DNA of 6,178 nucleotides from Haloarculaceae archaeon (GCA_028274885.1 JAQCMX010000223.1:1-6178); one strand, 5' to 3'. Positions 1 to 5,942 are shown, numbered from the stretch's first letter. Numbers and translations: made by a program. Notes: generated from the sequence alone by a model not told the origin.

Positions 1-494
1 TCTACACCGACGCCACGGAGTTGCTCGCAACCGCATCCTCGCCACTCGTCACTGTCGGTGATGTCGTCACCTACCACGTCATCGAAGCGGGCGAGACGCC
101 GGCGGTCGCACTGGTCGACGAGCGGACCGAACGGGAGGCTGTCGACGACAAAATCGCGAACAGGATCGACTCCTTCGAGGGATTCGACCGCGAACGTCAG
201 GTCTCGAACCCGGCAGCAACTCTCACCGAGGATCTTCTTGAGGCGCTCGTGACTGCGATCGATAGTGCGGGGGATCGTTCGACACTTCTCATGGTCGACG
301 GGGAGGAGGATCTTGCAACCCTGCCCGCCATCTTCGTGGCCCCTGCCGGTGCGAGCGTGGTCTACGGCCAGCCCGGCGAAGGGATGGCCCGGGTCACTGT
401 CGACACCGAAACCAGAGAGGGCGTGCGCTCGCTTCTTTCGCGTATGGACGGTGACACGGCTCGGCTGTGGACTGCCCTCGGGGTCGACCCCTGA
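1..494 (+). CDS. GTP-dependent dephospho-CoA kinase (DUF359 family), 5' end outside the window
   Basis: Archaeal enzyme that phosphorylates dephospho-CoA with GTP, the last step of coenzyme A synthesis, in the cytoplasm. The frame is open from base 3 to TGA at 492-494, giving 163 visible codons. The family is usually about 170-190 residues, so probably only a short N-terminal piece is missing. Visible family landmarks are YTDATELL at the left edge, VTVGDVVTYH, VDERTER, the NPAATLTEDLLEAL segment, VDGEEDLATLPAIFVAP and VVYGQPGEGM. A TTG at 21 is in frame, but the homologous sequence continues upstream of it (YTDATE), so TTG is not the start. The gene converges on the cobalamin operon and is not part of it. 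Family recognition is from memory of the conserved GEEDL and YGQPGEG motifs and is firm. The frame is intact within the window. Confidence 0.9.
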   Translation, partial: YTDATELLATASSPLVTVGDVVTYHVIEAGETPAVALVDERTEREAVDDKIANRIDSFEGFDRERQVSNPAATLTEDLLEALVTAIDSAGDRSTLLMVDGEEDLATLPAIFVAPAGASVVYGQPGEGMARVTVDTETREGVRSLLSRMDGDTARLWTALGVDP

Positions 495-742
495 TACTGA
501 TGACCGCGGTCATTGTCCTGCCCACGTCCCACTGCGAACGGTGTCACGGCGTGGAAGGTGCGTTGCCGCGGCGGGACAGACTCGCAGGAATCGCTGGGAG
601 AGCCACGAGCCACCCGTGTGTTCCAAAGCTGAGAGATCTGCAACCGTTGTCTGACACACGTCAGCCGCGCGTGCGCTGCGTTTCAGGTGGAACCGACCCC
701 GGCAGTGAAGTTAGCGGCAGGCACATAGGGGAAAGCGAGTAG
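495..742. other. Convergent intergenic region, no convincing gene
   Basis: This 248-bp stretch lies between the 3' ends of two converging genes. It has a perfect 14-bp palindrome right after the left stop codon, and a small hairpin candidate at 651-664 (CTGAC, loop ACAC, GTCAG). No T-run follows either on the appropriate strand, so neither is a textbook terminator, although both genes must end transcription here. An 80-codon plus-strand frame (500-742) exists but looks non-coding: its third-position GC falls off after about 25 codons and it resembles no family I know. I see no tRNA-like fold and no repeat array. Confidence 0.6.
500..513. repeat. Perfect 14-bp palindrome ATGACCGCGGTCAT
   Basis: The sequence ATGACCGCGGTCAT equals its own reverse complement. 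It begins six bases after the TGA of the dephospho-CoA kinase gene. With no spacer it is better suited to binding a dimeric protein than to forming an RNA hairpin, but it could fold as a short stem with a small loop and help end transcription. It may also be chance in GC-rich DNA. Its function is unknown. Confidence 0.5.
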
Positions 743-1447
743 TTAGCCGATCCTAAAGACCTCGGAGGTGAACGTCGTTGCAACGCCGTGCCGGGCATCC
801 TCGACCGTCGCGGGAAAGCCGTCGTCGGGATACCGGGAGCGGAGGCTCGCAAGGAGAGCGTCCCGGACACAGGCCCGGGTGGCCGCGCCCACCTCCTGCA
901 GGCTGCCGGTGTACTCGGCCGGTTCGCCGTCCGGATCACAGCCGACGACAATCGCGTCCGTCGTGGTTCCGGGAAAGCCGGTTTCCACAGAGAGCACTGT
1001 CGCTTTCGCTTCGACCGCCACGGCGAGCATATTCGCCAGTGGGGCAGTCTCGAGTGCCCGCACTGTTCCGACGAGGAGGTTGACGGTTCCAGCGTCGGGT
1101 CGGTCGTGGTCGGGTTGCTCTGTACCCCCATCGGTGGGGTCGATTGGGAGCGCCGCCGGGTTCGATAACCCGACTGTGGCGTAGGCCTCGACCGGGCCGT
1201 ACCGGGCCCCTCTGAGATGGTCGAGATCGACACCCGTCAGGAGTGCCGGGCCGTCGCGTTCGAATCCTGCCCGCTGGCGACGATCGGCGACGTACGCCCC
1301 GAGGTCAGTTCGACCCCAATCCTCGGGGACCGAGATGTTGTACGCGACGGGGCTGTTCCAGTGCCCACCGTTCCAGCCAGTCGAGAGCCAGTGTGTGCCC
1401 TCGCGGCGCAGGCGAAACACCGCCTCGGTGATCGCAGTCTCAAACAT
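743..1447 (-). CDS. cbiZ: CbiZ, adenosylcobinamide amidohydrolase
   Basis: CbiZ cleaves the aminopropanol side chain from adenosylcobinamide to give adenosylcobyric acid, which CbiB can re-enter into the pathway. This is the archaeal route for salvaging cobinamide. The 234-residue protein shows the family pattern: an N-terminal part with GWNGGHW and AYNISVP (about 24-41), YATVGLSNPAALP (89-101), TVNLLVGTVRALETAPLANM (121-140), VEAKATVLSVETGFPGTTTD (145-164) and AIVVGCDPDG (165-174). A short D/G/P-rich insert at about 103-119 is typical of a haloarchaeal loop. The ATG at 1447-1445 is chosen because GGGGGTG (minus strand, 1461-1455) sits 7 bases upstream and the protein length fits. It is the last gene of the operon as seen here. 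Its start lies 89 bases beyond the cobT stop, bridged by a possible small ORF. The frame is intact. Confidence 0.93.
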   Translation of the reverse strand: MFETAITEAVFRLRREGTHWLSTGWNGGHWNSPVAYNISVPEDWGRTDLGAYVADRRQRAGFERDGPALLTGVDLDHLRGARYGPVEAYATVGLSNPAALPIDPTDGGTEQPDHDRPDAGTVNLLVGTVRALETAPLANMLAVAVEAKATVLSVETGFPGTTTDAIVVGCDPDGEPAEYTGSLQEVGAATRACVRDALLASLRSRYPDDGFPATVEDARHGVATTFTSEVFRIG

Positions 1448-1547
1448 CCTCGAACACCCCCAAGGAGAGGTCCTCCCCTGCCGATACCCGGCAGATTGCG
1501 TACCCGGACCCGTCCGGCACCACGAACCCCGCGTCGTTAGATCCCAT
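1440..1547 (-). CDS. Possible small ORF (35 aa) bridging cobT and cbiZ
   Basis: The 89-bp cobT-cbiZ gap is filled by an uninterrupted frame: ATG at 1547-1545, TGA at 1442-1440, 35 residues. The product begins MGSNDAGFVVPDGSGY and ends GEDLSLGVFEDV. The ATG overlaps the last 11 bases of cobT and the stop overlaps the first 8 bases of cbiZ, the same overlap style as the rest of the operon. About 27 of 34 codons end in G or C. Inside the cobT 3' end, GGCGGTGATC stands 7 bases before the ATG, a near match to the archaeal Shine-Dalgarno sequence. I recognise no family. It may be a real microprotein, a C-terminal scrap of a lost gene, or a chance frame whose translation would couple cobT to cbiZ. 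It lacks the length for a domain, and residue-level conservation is unknown. Confidence 0.35.
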   Translation of the reverse strand: MGSNDAGFVVPDGSGYAICRVSAGEDLSLGVFEDV

Positions 1548-2535
1548 CGGTTTCGATCACCGCCTCGTAGGTGTCTGCAATACGATCCCGGACCGCCTTC
1601 ATCGGGACGCCCTGGCGCCCGGCCAGCGCCAGCGTCCCGCCCATGCCGACGCCTTCCTTTGCTTCGCCACGGCAGTAGCCACGGAACGCAACGTGTTCTG
1701 ACTGTTCGAATCCCGGATCTGTGACCGTTCGCGCGAGATCGAGTGCGTTCGTGGCCTCCTGCAAGTTGGCGGTCGGGTCGGCCTCGACGAACGACGTCGT
1801 CGCAACGCCTAGCGCGTCCTCGACACCAAAATGGCGGACCAGCGCCCCGGCAGCTATCATCTGTGTTCCGCCCGCGAGTGTGACGTCGGTGTCACTCTCC
1901 AGCCCACCGACTACAAGTCCCGCCACGGCAGCCAGAACCGGATCCCCCATCGCCCGGAGCGCCCGGAGCGGCTCGCCGGCTGCGTCACCTTCTTCCAGAC
2001 CGCTCTCGGAGAGCCCTGCCGAAACGACCTTGCGCTTGAGCGAACGTGGGTTTTCCGGGAGCGAAGAGGAGACGCTGTATGGCTCTCCCAGCGCCTTGAG
2101 AACGCCAAGTGCCGTGGTCGTGCCACCGGGGATACTCTCGCCGACGAACACCTCGGCGTCGGGGATACCACGGCCGACAGACCGGGCGGTCTCGAAGATA
2201 TCGGCGGCCGCTGGAACCGCCGCCCGGTCCCGAACGTCCCGGCCCGGCTGTTCTGTGACTGTGACGGTCGGTGCTGCCGTTTGTGTCACAAGCCCTGCAC
2301 CGACCGTCAGCGTCCGGAATCCAGTCAGTTCACGAACAGAGCGCGTAACGACTGCAGGGGTCGGACAGCCCGAGGGACTCACCGGGACTTCCGGCGCGAA
2401 CACGGTCGTGCCATATTCGACCAGTTCCGCGTCTGCAGCGGGGGTATGATGCAACATTGCCCGGTCGGAGCCGGCGGCGCTCAGCCCGTCGATCCCCGCG
2501 GTCCGTGTCGTCCCGACCACAAGTAACAGTCTCAC
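1537..2535 (-). CDS. cobT: Archaeal CobT, nicotinate-nucleotide--base phosphoribosyltransferase
   Basis: CobT transfers phosphoribose from nicotinate mononucleotide to the lower-ligand base (such as dimethylbenzimidazole), giving the alpha-ribazole phosphate that CobS later uses. The sequence is the archaeal branch of the family (formerly UPF0284). Landmarks are RLLLVVGTT at the N-terminus, HHTPAADAELV (29-39), the glycine-rich GESIPGGTTTALGVLKALG (132-150), the SSSLPENP stretch (157-164), LAGGTQMIAAGAL (220-232) and EGVGMGGTLALA (294-305). The start is GTG at 2535-2533, giving 332 residues. The frame stays open upstream to 2601, but those 22 codons lie inside cobY and resemble nothing, while RLLLVVGTT is a normal family start. 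The GTG overlaps the cobY TGA as GTGA and has an excellent Shine-Dalgarno sequence. The frame is intact and ends in TAA. Confidence 0.92.
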   Translation of the reverse strand: MRLLLVVGTTRTAGIDGLSAAGSDRAMLHHTPAADAELVEYGTTVFAPEVPVSPSGCPTPAVVTRSVRELTGFRTLTVGAGLVTQTAAPTVTVTEQPGRDVRDRAAVPAAADIFETARSVGRGIPDAEVFVGESIPGGTTTALGVLKALGEPYSVSSSLPENPRSLKRKVVSAGLSESGLEEGDAAGEPLRALRAMGDPVLAAVAGLVVGGLESDTDVTLAGGTQMIAAGALVRHFGVEDALGVATTSFVEADPTANLQEATNALDLARTVTDPGFEQSEHVAFRGYCRGEAKEGVGMGGTLALAGRQGVPMKAVRDRIADTYEAVIETDGI

Positions 2536-3107
2536 GCCAGCACCTCCGCGATAGTCGCGTCCTCCGGGTAGTTCACGTTGACCGCGAGACGCACGTCCCA
2601 TGTCACGTGGCTTCGTTCGGTTTCCCCGCTGGAAACGATGTTGATACCTGCTGGAGTGACTGTTCGTCCGCTCTCCGTGACGGTGCGGTCGGCACTCGCC
2701 CCGAGCAGTTGCTTCACTGCGGCCGGGACGTAGACGGACAGCGACTCACGCCGCCGACACGTCCTGTCGTGGCTGTCGAGAACGCGATCGACGGCCGTGC
2801 CATCCAGCAGCGGAAGGTCGGTTGTGACGGTCAACACCGGCAGTGAAACGTGATCCAGTGCGTGGCCGAGATCGGCCACGTATCCCTCGCCGGGGGTATC
2901 GATTGTGGGTGCCTCCAGGTCGTCGAGATGTGTTCGGGTCTCGGGTGTCTGTGGGGAGACGACGGCGTAGACGGTTTCGATCCGGCTCTTTGCGAGTGCT
3001 GCCCGGACGCGGTCGAGCATGTGTTGGCCCGCAACCTCGAAGAGAGGCTTTTCGACCTCGGATCCGAGACGGCTTCCACGGCCGCCACACATCAGTAGTG
3101 CATCCAC
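2532..3107 (-). CDS. cobY: CobY, GTP:adenosylcobinamide-phosphate guanylyltransferase
   Basis: CobY adds GMP to adenosylcobinamide phosphate, giving AdoCbi-GDP. It is the archaeal replacement for the bacterial kinase/guanylyltransferase CobU, and it belongs to the MobA-like nucleotidyltransferase fold. The 191 residues show MDALLMCGGRGSRLG (GTP-binding loop, 1-15), EKPLFEV (19-25), VTTDLPLLDG (94-103, catalytic aspartate region), PAGINIV (152-158) and the C-terminal LAVNVNYPED (174-183). The start is GTG at 3107-3105, not the in-frame ATG at 3092-3090. The family begins MDAL-M-GG, and GGGGGTGATC stands just upstream of the GTG. It overlaps the cobS end by 16 bases and the cobT start by 4. The frame is intact. 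As CobY recognises only phosphorylated adenosylcobinamide, it depends on CbiB here for its substrate. Confidence 0.93.
   Translation of the reverse strand: MDALLMCGGRGSRLGSEVEKPLFEVAGQHMLDRVRAALAKSRIETVYAVVSPQTPETRTHLDDLEAPTIDTPGEGYVADLGHALDHVSLPVLTVTTDLPLLDGTAVDRVLDSHDRTCRRRESLSVYVPAAVKQLLGASADRTVTESGRTVTPAGINIVSSGETERSHVTWDVRLAVNVNYPEDATIAEVLA
2541..2547 (-). promoter_or_regulatory. Ribosome binding site of cobT (GGAGGTG)
   Basis: On the minus strand GGAGGTG lies 5 bases before the GTG at 2535, inside the end of cobY. It matches the complement of the archaeal 16S rRNA tail and decides the cobT start in favour of the overlapping GTG rather than codons farther upstream. Confidence 0.8.
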
Positions 3108-3835
3108 GCGATCACCCCCGCGTGCAGCCCGACGACCCGCGCGAGTTCGTTGCTCGCTCCCAGAACGTCACCGTTGACGCCGTCCAGTCGGTGACGGGCC
3201 CACCGGTGGACCAGCCCCGAAGCGAGCACACCGGCACCGAGTGTGACACCGGCAGCAGGGTCGGGCCAGGTCAGGAACGCGGCCGGAAGGGCCACCACCG
3301 CCGGGGGAAAAAACGACCGCGGCCGTACCTCCCCGGTCAACGCCGAACCGAGACCTTGGTGGGTCGCGGTACCAAAACAGGCGACCAGCGCCATGCCCAG
3401 TTTCGCCCCTACCTCGGCCACAACGACCAGTCTGAGTGCCATCCACGGCTCCGTGGCAAGCGCCAGTGCCGCGAGTCCAAGGCCGAACAGTACGGTCGTG
3501 AGAGACAGGACAGCACCCACGCCCGCGCTTGTATCTTTCAGGACAGCCCGGCGGTCGGCCACGTCCCCGTGAACGACGACCGCGTCACCCAGGTCGGCAA
3601 GCCCGTCGGCGTGGGTGATGCCGGTGAGGACGTACAGCCAGGCGACAAACAAAAACGCGACCGTCGGCGCCGGTACCGGGAGGAAGTAGGGCAGGGCCAG
3701 CAGCGAGCCAACGATGTAGCCCACGGCAGGGAATGTGATCGGCGACCGCCGGAACGCGTCCCAGGCCCGCTCATCGTGTCCGACAGGGACACGGGTGAGA
3801 AATCCGAGCGCACCCCGGAGGGGGGTCAGAACCAC
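3092..3835 (-). CDS. cobS: CobS, adenosylcobinamide-GDP ribazoletransferase
   Basis: An integral membrane enzyme that joins AdoCbi-GDP to alpha-ribazole (phosphate), the step that assembles the complete cobamide. From GTG at 3835 it is 247 residues, the family's usual size. It begins MVLTPLRGALGFLTRVPVG and contains the signature GITHADGLADLGDA (72-85) and LDGVNGDVLGASNELAR (217-233). Between these are several hydrophobic spans, at about 35-70, 105-127, 132-153, 176-190 and 196-210. The frame is open upstream to 4114, but everything before 3835 is shadow inside cbiB with no membrane or family character. GGGGTG (3846-3841) lies 5 bases before the GTG. The start overlaps the cbiB stop by 10 bases and the end overlaps cobY by 16. 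The frame is intact. Confidence 0.92.
   Translation of the reverse strand: MVLTPLRGALGFLTRVPVGHDERAWDAFRRSPITFPAVGYIVGSLLALPYFLPVPAPTVAFLFVAWLYVLTGITHADGLADLGDAVVVHGDVADRRAVLKDTSAGVGAVLSLTTVLFGLGLAALALATEPWMALRLVVVAEVGAKLGMALVACFGTATHQGLGSALTGEVRPRSFFPPAVVALPAAFLTWPDPAAGVTLGAGVLASGLVHRWARHRLDGVNGDVLGASNELARVVGLHAGVIAWMHY
3110..3119 (-). promoter_or_regulatory. Ribosome binding site of cobY (GGGGGTGATC)
   Basis: On the minus strand GGGGGTGATC differs by one base from the ideal archaeal GGAGGTGATC. Its core GGGGGTG lies 5 bases before the GTG at 3107 and about 20 bases before the alternative ATG at 3092. This supports the GTG as the cobY start. It is embedded in the 3' end of cobS. Confidence 0.75.
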
Positions 3836-4728
3836 ACCACCACCCCAGTTACCCCAAATGAGAGCAACCCGGCCACCCCGGCGGTCCGGACGCAGGCGCG
3901 GGCCTGTTCGACGGTCGGGAGTTCGGCAGCCGGATACAACGCATAAGCCCCGGGTTTCGAGAGTTGCACCCCCGCGCTCGCGGCCAGTGTGGCCATCGGC
4001 CAACCCGAGTTCGGTGAGGACGGACTCTGTACCCACGGTCGCGCCCGCACGACCGCCCAGGGATCGCGCGATGCGACTGCGATCAGGAGGGCACTGCACC
4101 GGGCCGGAACCCACATCAGGACATCGTCGAGTCGCGCACTCGCCCAGCCGACGGGTTTCGAACGGTAGCCGAGCATGGAATCCATGGTGTTTACAGCCTT
4201 GACCCAGGTTGCCGCCGCAACTCCGACAGCGACCGACACCCTGCTACCGAGCGTAAAGGCGACGAGCCCGGCTATGAGCCCGTCCGAGAGGTTCTCTGCG
4301 GTGCTCTCGACGGCAGCACTCCGGAGTTCGCCCGGGGAGAGCGTGTCTGTCTCTCTGCCCACCAGCGCCCGGCTCTCCGTTCGCGCACGATCCGGATTCG
4401 AGACCGTGTGCTTGATTACCGACCGCGAGACCGCGAGGAGTTTGCGCAGGCTGACAGTACTGAACAGAGCGAGCGTTGCGACGCCGACACCAACGACTGG
4501 ATTGAGGGCGAACGCGCCCACGGTGAGAGCGCCAAGGAGCACCGCTGCCAACAGCGGAGCCACCAGTACTACGATCACCCCCACGAGTCGGGGACGATGC
4601 CACGACCGATCGAGTCGTCCGATCGTTCGGCCGTACAGCGCGACCGGATGGACGCTGTCGGGCCACTCCCCGATTGCCACGTCGAGCAGTAGTGCCAGCA
4701 CGACCACAGCGAGCGGTTCCGGGTTCAT
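3826..4728 (-). CDS. cbiB: CbiB, adenosylcobinamide-phosphate synthase
   Basis: Polytopic membrane enzyme that attaches aminopropanol phosphate to adenosylcobyric acid, giving adenosylcobinamide phosphate. In this operon it is the entry point for cobyric acid made by CbiZ. The 300 residues carry the whole set of family motifs: LDVAIGEWPDSVHPVALYG (15-33), SLRKLL (93-98), ALVGRETDTLSPGELRSAAV (121-140), ESTAENLSDGL (141-151), VKAVNTMDSMLGYRS (176-190), GWASARLDDVLMWVPAR (194-210) and SPNSGWPMATLAASAGVQL (238-256). Hydrophobic spans are clear at about 5-20, 48-90, 152-175, 205-220 and 284-300. The ATG at 4728 has GGGTGAG 5 bases upstream and shares ATGA with the stop of the remnant frame of the cbiP pseudogene. 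The frame is intact. Its survival beside a dead cbiP argues that its substrate comes from salvage or from a second gene. Confidence 0.93.
   Translation of the reverse strand: MNPEPLAVVVLALLLDVAIGEWPDSVHPVALYGRTIGRLDRSWHRPRLVGVIVVLVAPLLAAVLLGALTVGAFALNPVVGVGVATLALFSTVSLRKLLAVSRSVIKHTVSNPDRARTESRALVGRETDTLSPGELRSAAVESTAENLSDGLIAGLVAFTLGSRVSVAVGVAAATWVKAVNTMDSMLGYRSKPVGWASARLDDVLMWVPARCSALLIAVASRDPWAVVRARPWVQSPSSPNSGWPMATLAASAGVQLSKPGAYALYPAAELPTVEQARACVRTAGVAGLLSFGVTGVVVWF
3841..3846 (-). promoter_or_regulatory. Ribosome binding site of cobS (GGGGTG)
   Basis: On the minus strand GGGGTG sits 5 bases before the GTG at 3835. It is a partial Shine-Dalgarno match inside the last codons of cbiB. Together with the family's usual N-terminus it fixes the start against the much longer open frame. 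Confidence 0.55.
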
Positions 4729-5215
4729 CCGCTCTCACCCACTGTCTCCGGGAGTTGGGCGGATGGACCCGCTTTGACCAGGACCGACAGAGCGGCTGCC
4801 GTCGGTCTCCTGGTGGGCCGTGCTGACTGCATCACGGGACCGACACCCTCGTGCCCGGATGTCTCCACGTCGGGGAGGTCGCGGTCGTGTCGGTTGATGC
4901 CGGCGGTGTTTCTACCCTTTCAGCCATCATGACATCGTGGGTACCGGTCAGTCGCTTGTAGGATTCGACAGCAACACGAAAGGGTCGTTCCGGGTTTCTT
5001 GTGTGGTCTCTCTCCGCGTCGTAGTGCTCGACTGCTCGGTCGTGTATCACGAGACGGTTCTCGCCCTCGTCGCAGGGGTTCAATCGGACCGGGTTCGTAT
5101 CTGTCGTCGGCACCATCGGGGCGTTTCGTCGCGGGAGCCACCGGGAGAGACCGGTCGCGACGGTACTCCTGTCCACGTGACCTGCGGTGCCCGCCACGAG
5201 AAGCGTCTGGGTCAT
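4725..5215 (-). pseudogene. cbiP: Decayed cbiP (cobyric acid synthase) remnant
   Basis: CbiP amidates adenosylcobyrinate a,c-diamide four times to make adenosylcobyric acid. A working protein is about 490-520 residues; only about 490 bases remain here. From ATG 5215, frame one gives MTQTLLVAGTAGHVDRST, which is the CbiP P-loop start with the usual G-K replaced by D-R. After NAPM about 35-40 residues expected in the family (the QNMSNNA and GVSQYVQA part) are missing. It resumes with VPTTDTNPVRLNP (35-47), RLVIHDRAVEHYDA (54-67) and VESYKRL...HDVMMAER (83-100). There the expected EGAGSIAEIN is broken by a one-base deletion at about 4911-4918. The shifted frame then reads AGINRHDRDLPDVETS and continues open to TGA 4727-4725, which overlaps the cbiB ATG. 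Frame one itself ends at TGA 4834-4832. Roughly 300 further residues, including the glutaminase domain, are gone. The last 35 codons may be a degenerate C-terminus. TGATG joins it to cobA. Confidence 0.85.
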
Positions 5216-5916
5216 CAGTATTCGGTTCCCTTCCGGGCGGCGTGTCCACGCGAAAACGGGTGTTTTTCCTTTTGTACGTTCGTTATCAGATCGGCGTGGT
5301 CGGAGATATAGTCCGGTTGCTCGTGTCCCCCCGTGAGTACGAGCTCGAGTCCGTCTGGCTTCGTGTCAACGAGATCGACGACGTCTGCGGGGTCGATCAG
5401 GTCGCGGTTTGCCGCGTAGAGAATCTCGTCGAGAATGAGCATATGGACCCCAGCCTCCGGGGAGGCATCGAGGTCGATCGGCGAGGACAGGTCGACATCC
5501 CCCGCGGCCGCGACGATCTGGCGGGTTCGCTCGAGACCCGCGCGGGCTTTCGCAACGTGTTCGTCCTCGTCTGAGTCGTCGAGTCGCCCGTGCCAGCCGT
5601 AGTGGCCCGTGTTCTCGTAGGAGATGCCCGGCATCGCCGCCATCGCGTTGTACTCGCCGCGGATATCTTCGACACTTGCGGTCCCGCCTTTCATAAACTG
5701 TAGCATGTGTACCCGGAAGCCGTGTCCGGCCGCCCGAAACCCCATTCCCATCGCGGCGGTGGTCTTTCCCTTGCCATCGCCCCACCAGATCTGGACGAGT
5801 CCGAACTCGTCCGGTCCGGCGGCTTCGACCGCCTCGGCCTCAACCGCACCAGCACCGGTCCGTTCGCGGGTTCGGGACGCGTCAGTGTCAGTTCCTTCGT
5901 CGTCGGTGTCAGCCAT
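5215..5916 (-). CDS. cobA: CobA-type ATP:corrinoid adenosyltransferase
   Basis: Transfers the adenosyl group of ATP to the cobalt(I) of corrinoids (cobyrinate diamide, cobinamide, cobalamin), making the coenzyme form. In salvage it would prepare cobinamide for CbiZ. The 233 residues comprise an acidic, low-complexity N-terminal tail of about 35 residues (haloarchaeal style), then GLVQIWWGDGKGKTTAAMG with the P-loop GDGKGKTT at 46-53, HMLQFMKGG (70-78), VHMLILDEILYAAN (Walker B region, 157-170), LVLTGGHEQPDYISDHADL (192-210) and a C-terminal EKHPF...ARKGTEY. This is the CobA/BtuR/CobO class, not the PduO class. GGGGAGGGG lies 8 bases before the ATG at 5916. It is the first cobalamin gene of the operon and its TGA overlaps the cbiP remnant's ATG (TGATG). 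The frame is intact. Confidence 0.93.
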   Translation of the reverse strand: MADTDDEGTDTDASRTRERTGAGAVEAEAVEAAGPDEFGLVQIWWGDGKGKTTAAMGMGFRAAGHGFRVHMLQFMKGGTASVEDIRGEYNAMAAMPGISYENTGHYGWHGRLDDSDEDEHVAKARAGLERTRQIVAAAGDVDLSSPIDLDASPEAGVHMLILDEILYAANRDLIDPADVVDLVDTKPDGLELVLTGGHEQPDYISDHADLITNVQKEKHPFSRGHAARKGTEY

Positions 5917-5924
5917 CCAAGGGT

Positions 5925-5933
5925 CCCCTCCCC
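5925..5933 (-). promoter_or_regulatory. Ribosome binding site of cobA (GGGGAGGGG)
   Basis: A purine-rich GGGGAGGGG on the minus strand ends 8 bases before the ATG at 5916. It supports that start and implies a leadered mRNA for the first gene of the operon. Confidence 0.6.
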
Positions 5934-5942
5934 GAGGAAGAA

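Noticed and set aside
500..742. An 80-codon plus-strand ORF starting MTAVIVLPTSHCERC after the dephospho-CoA kinase gene
   Set aside because: It has no clear Shine-Dalgarno sequence, its codon bias is lost after about 25 codons, it resembles no family, and its ATG is part of the palindrome. The CxxC alone is not enough.
1721..2449. A 242-codon plus-strand frame opposite cobT
   Set aside because: Its serine/alanine/proline-rich composition is the usual antisense image of a GC-rich gene, and the cobT motifs on the other strand are unambiguous.
2536..2601. N-terminal extension of cobT by 22 codons
   Set aside because: It lies inside cobY and is glycine/arginine-rich. The GTG at 2535 has a perfect GGAGGTG and the usual family start.
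2843..3946. A 367-codon open frame on the plus strand opposite cobS, cobY and cbiB
   Set aside because: It is rich in arginine, glycine and proline with no family resemblance, and lies antisense to three well-recognised genes. It is a typical shadow ORF of GC-rich DNA.
3836..4114. N-terminal extension of cobS within cbiB
   Set aside because: The frame stays open, but the 93 extra codons lack family or membrane character, while the GTG at 3835 has a Shine-Dalgarno sequence and gives the usual protein start.
4832..5215. Treating the 127-codon frame as an intact small P-loop protein
   Set aside because: The fragment matches CbiP segments separated by missing pieces, its P-loop residues are altered, and after residue 100 the family sequence continues in another frame, so it is decay and not a compact new gene.
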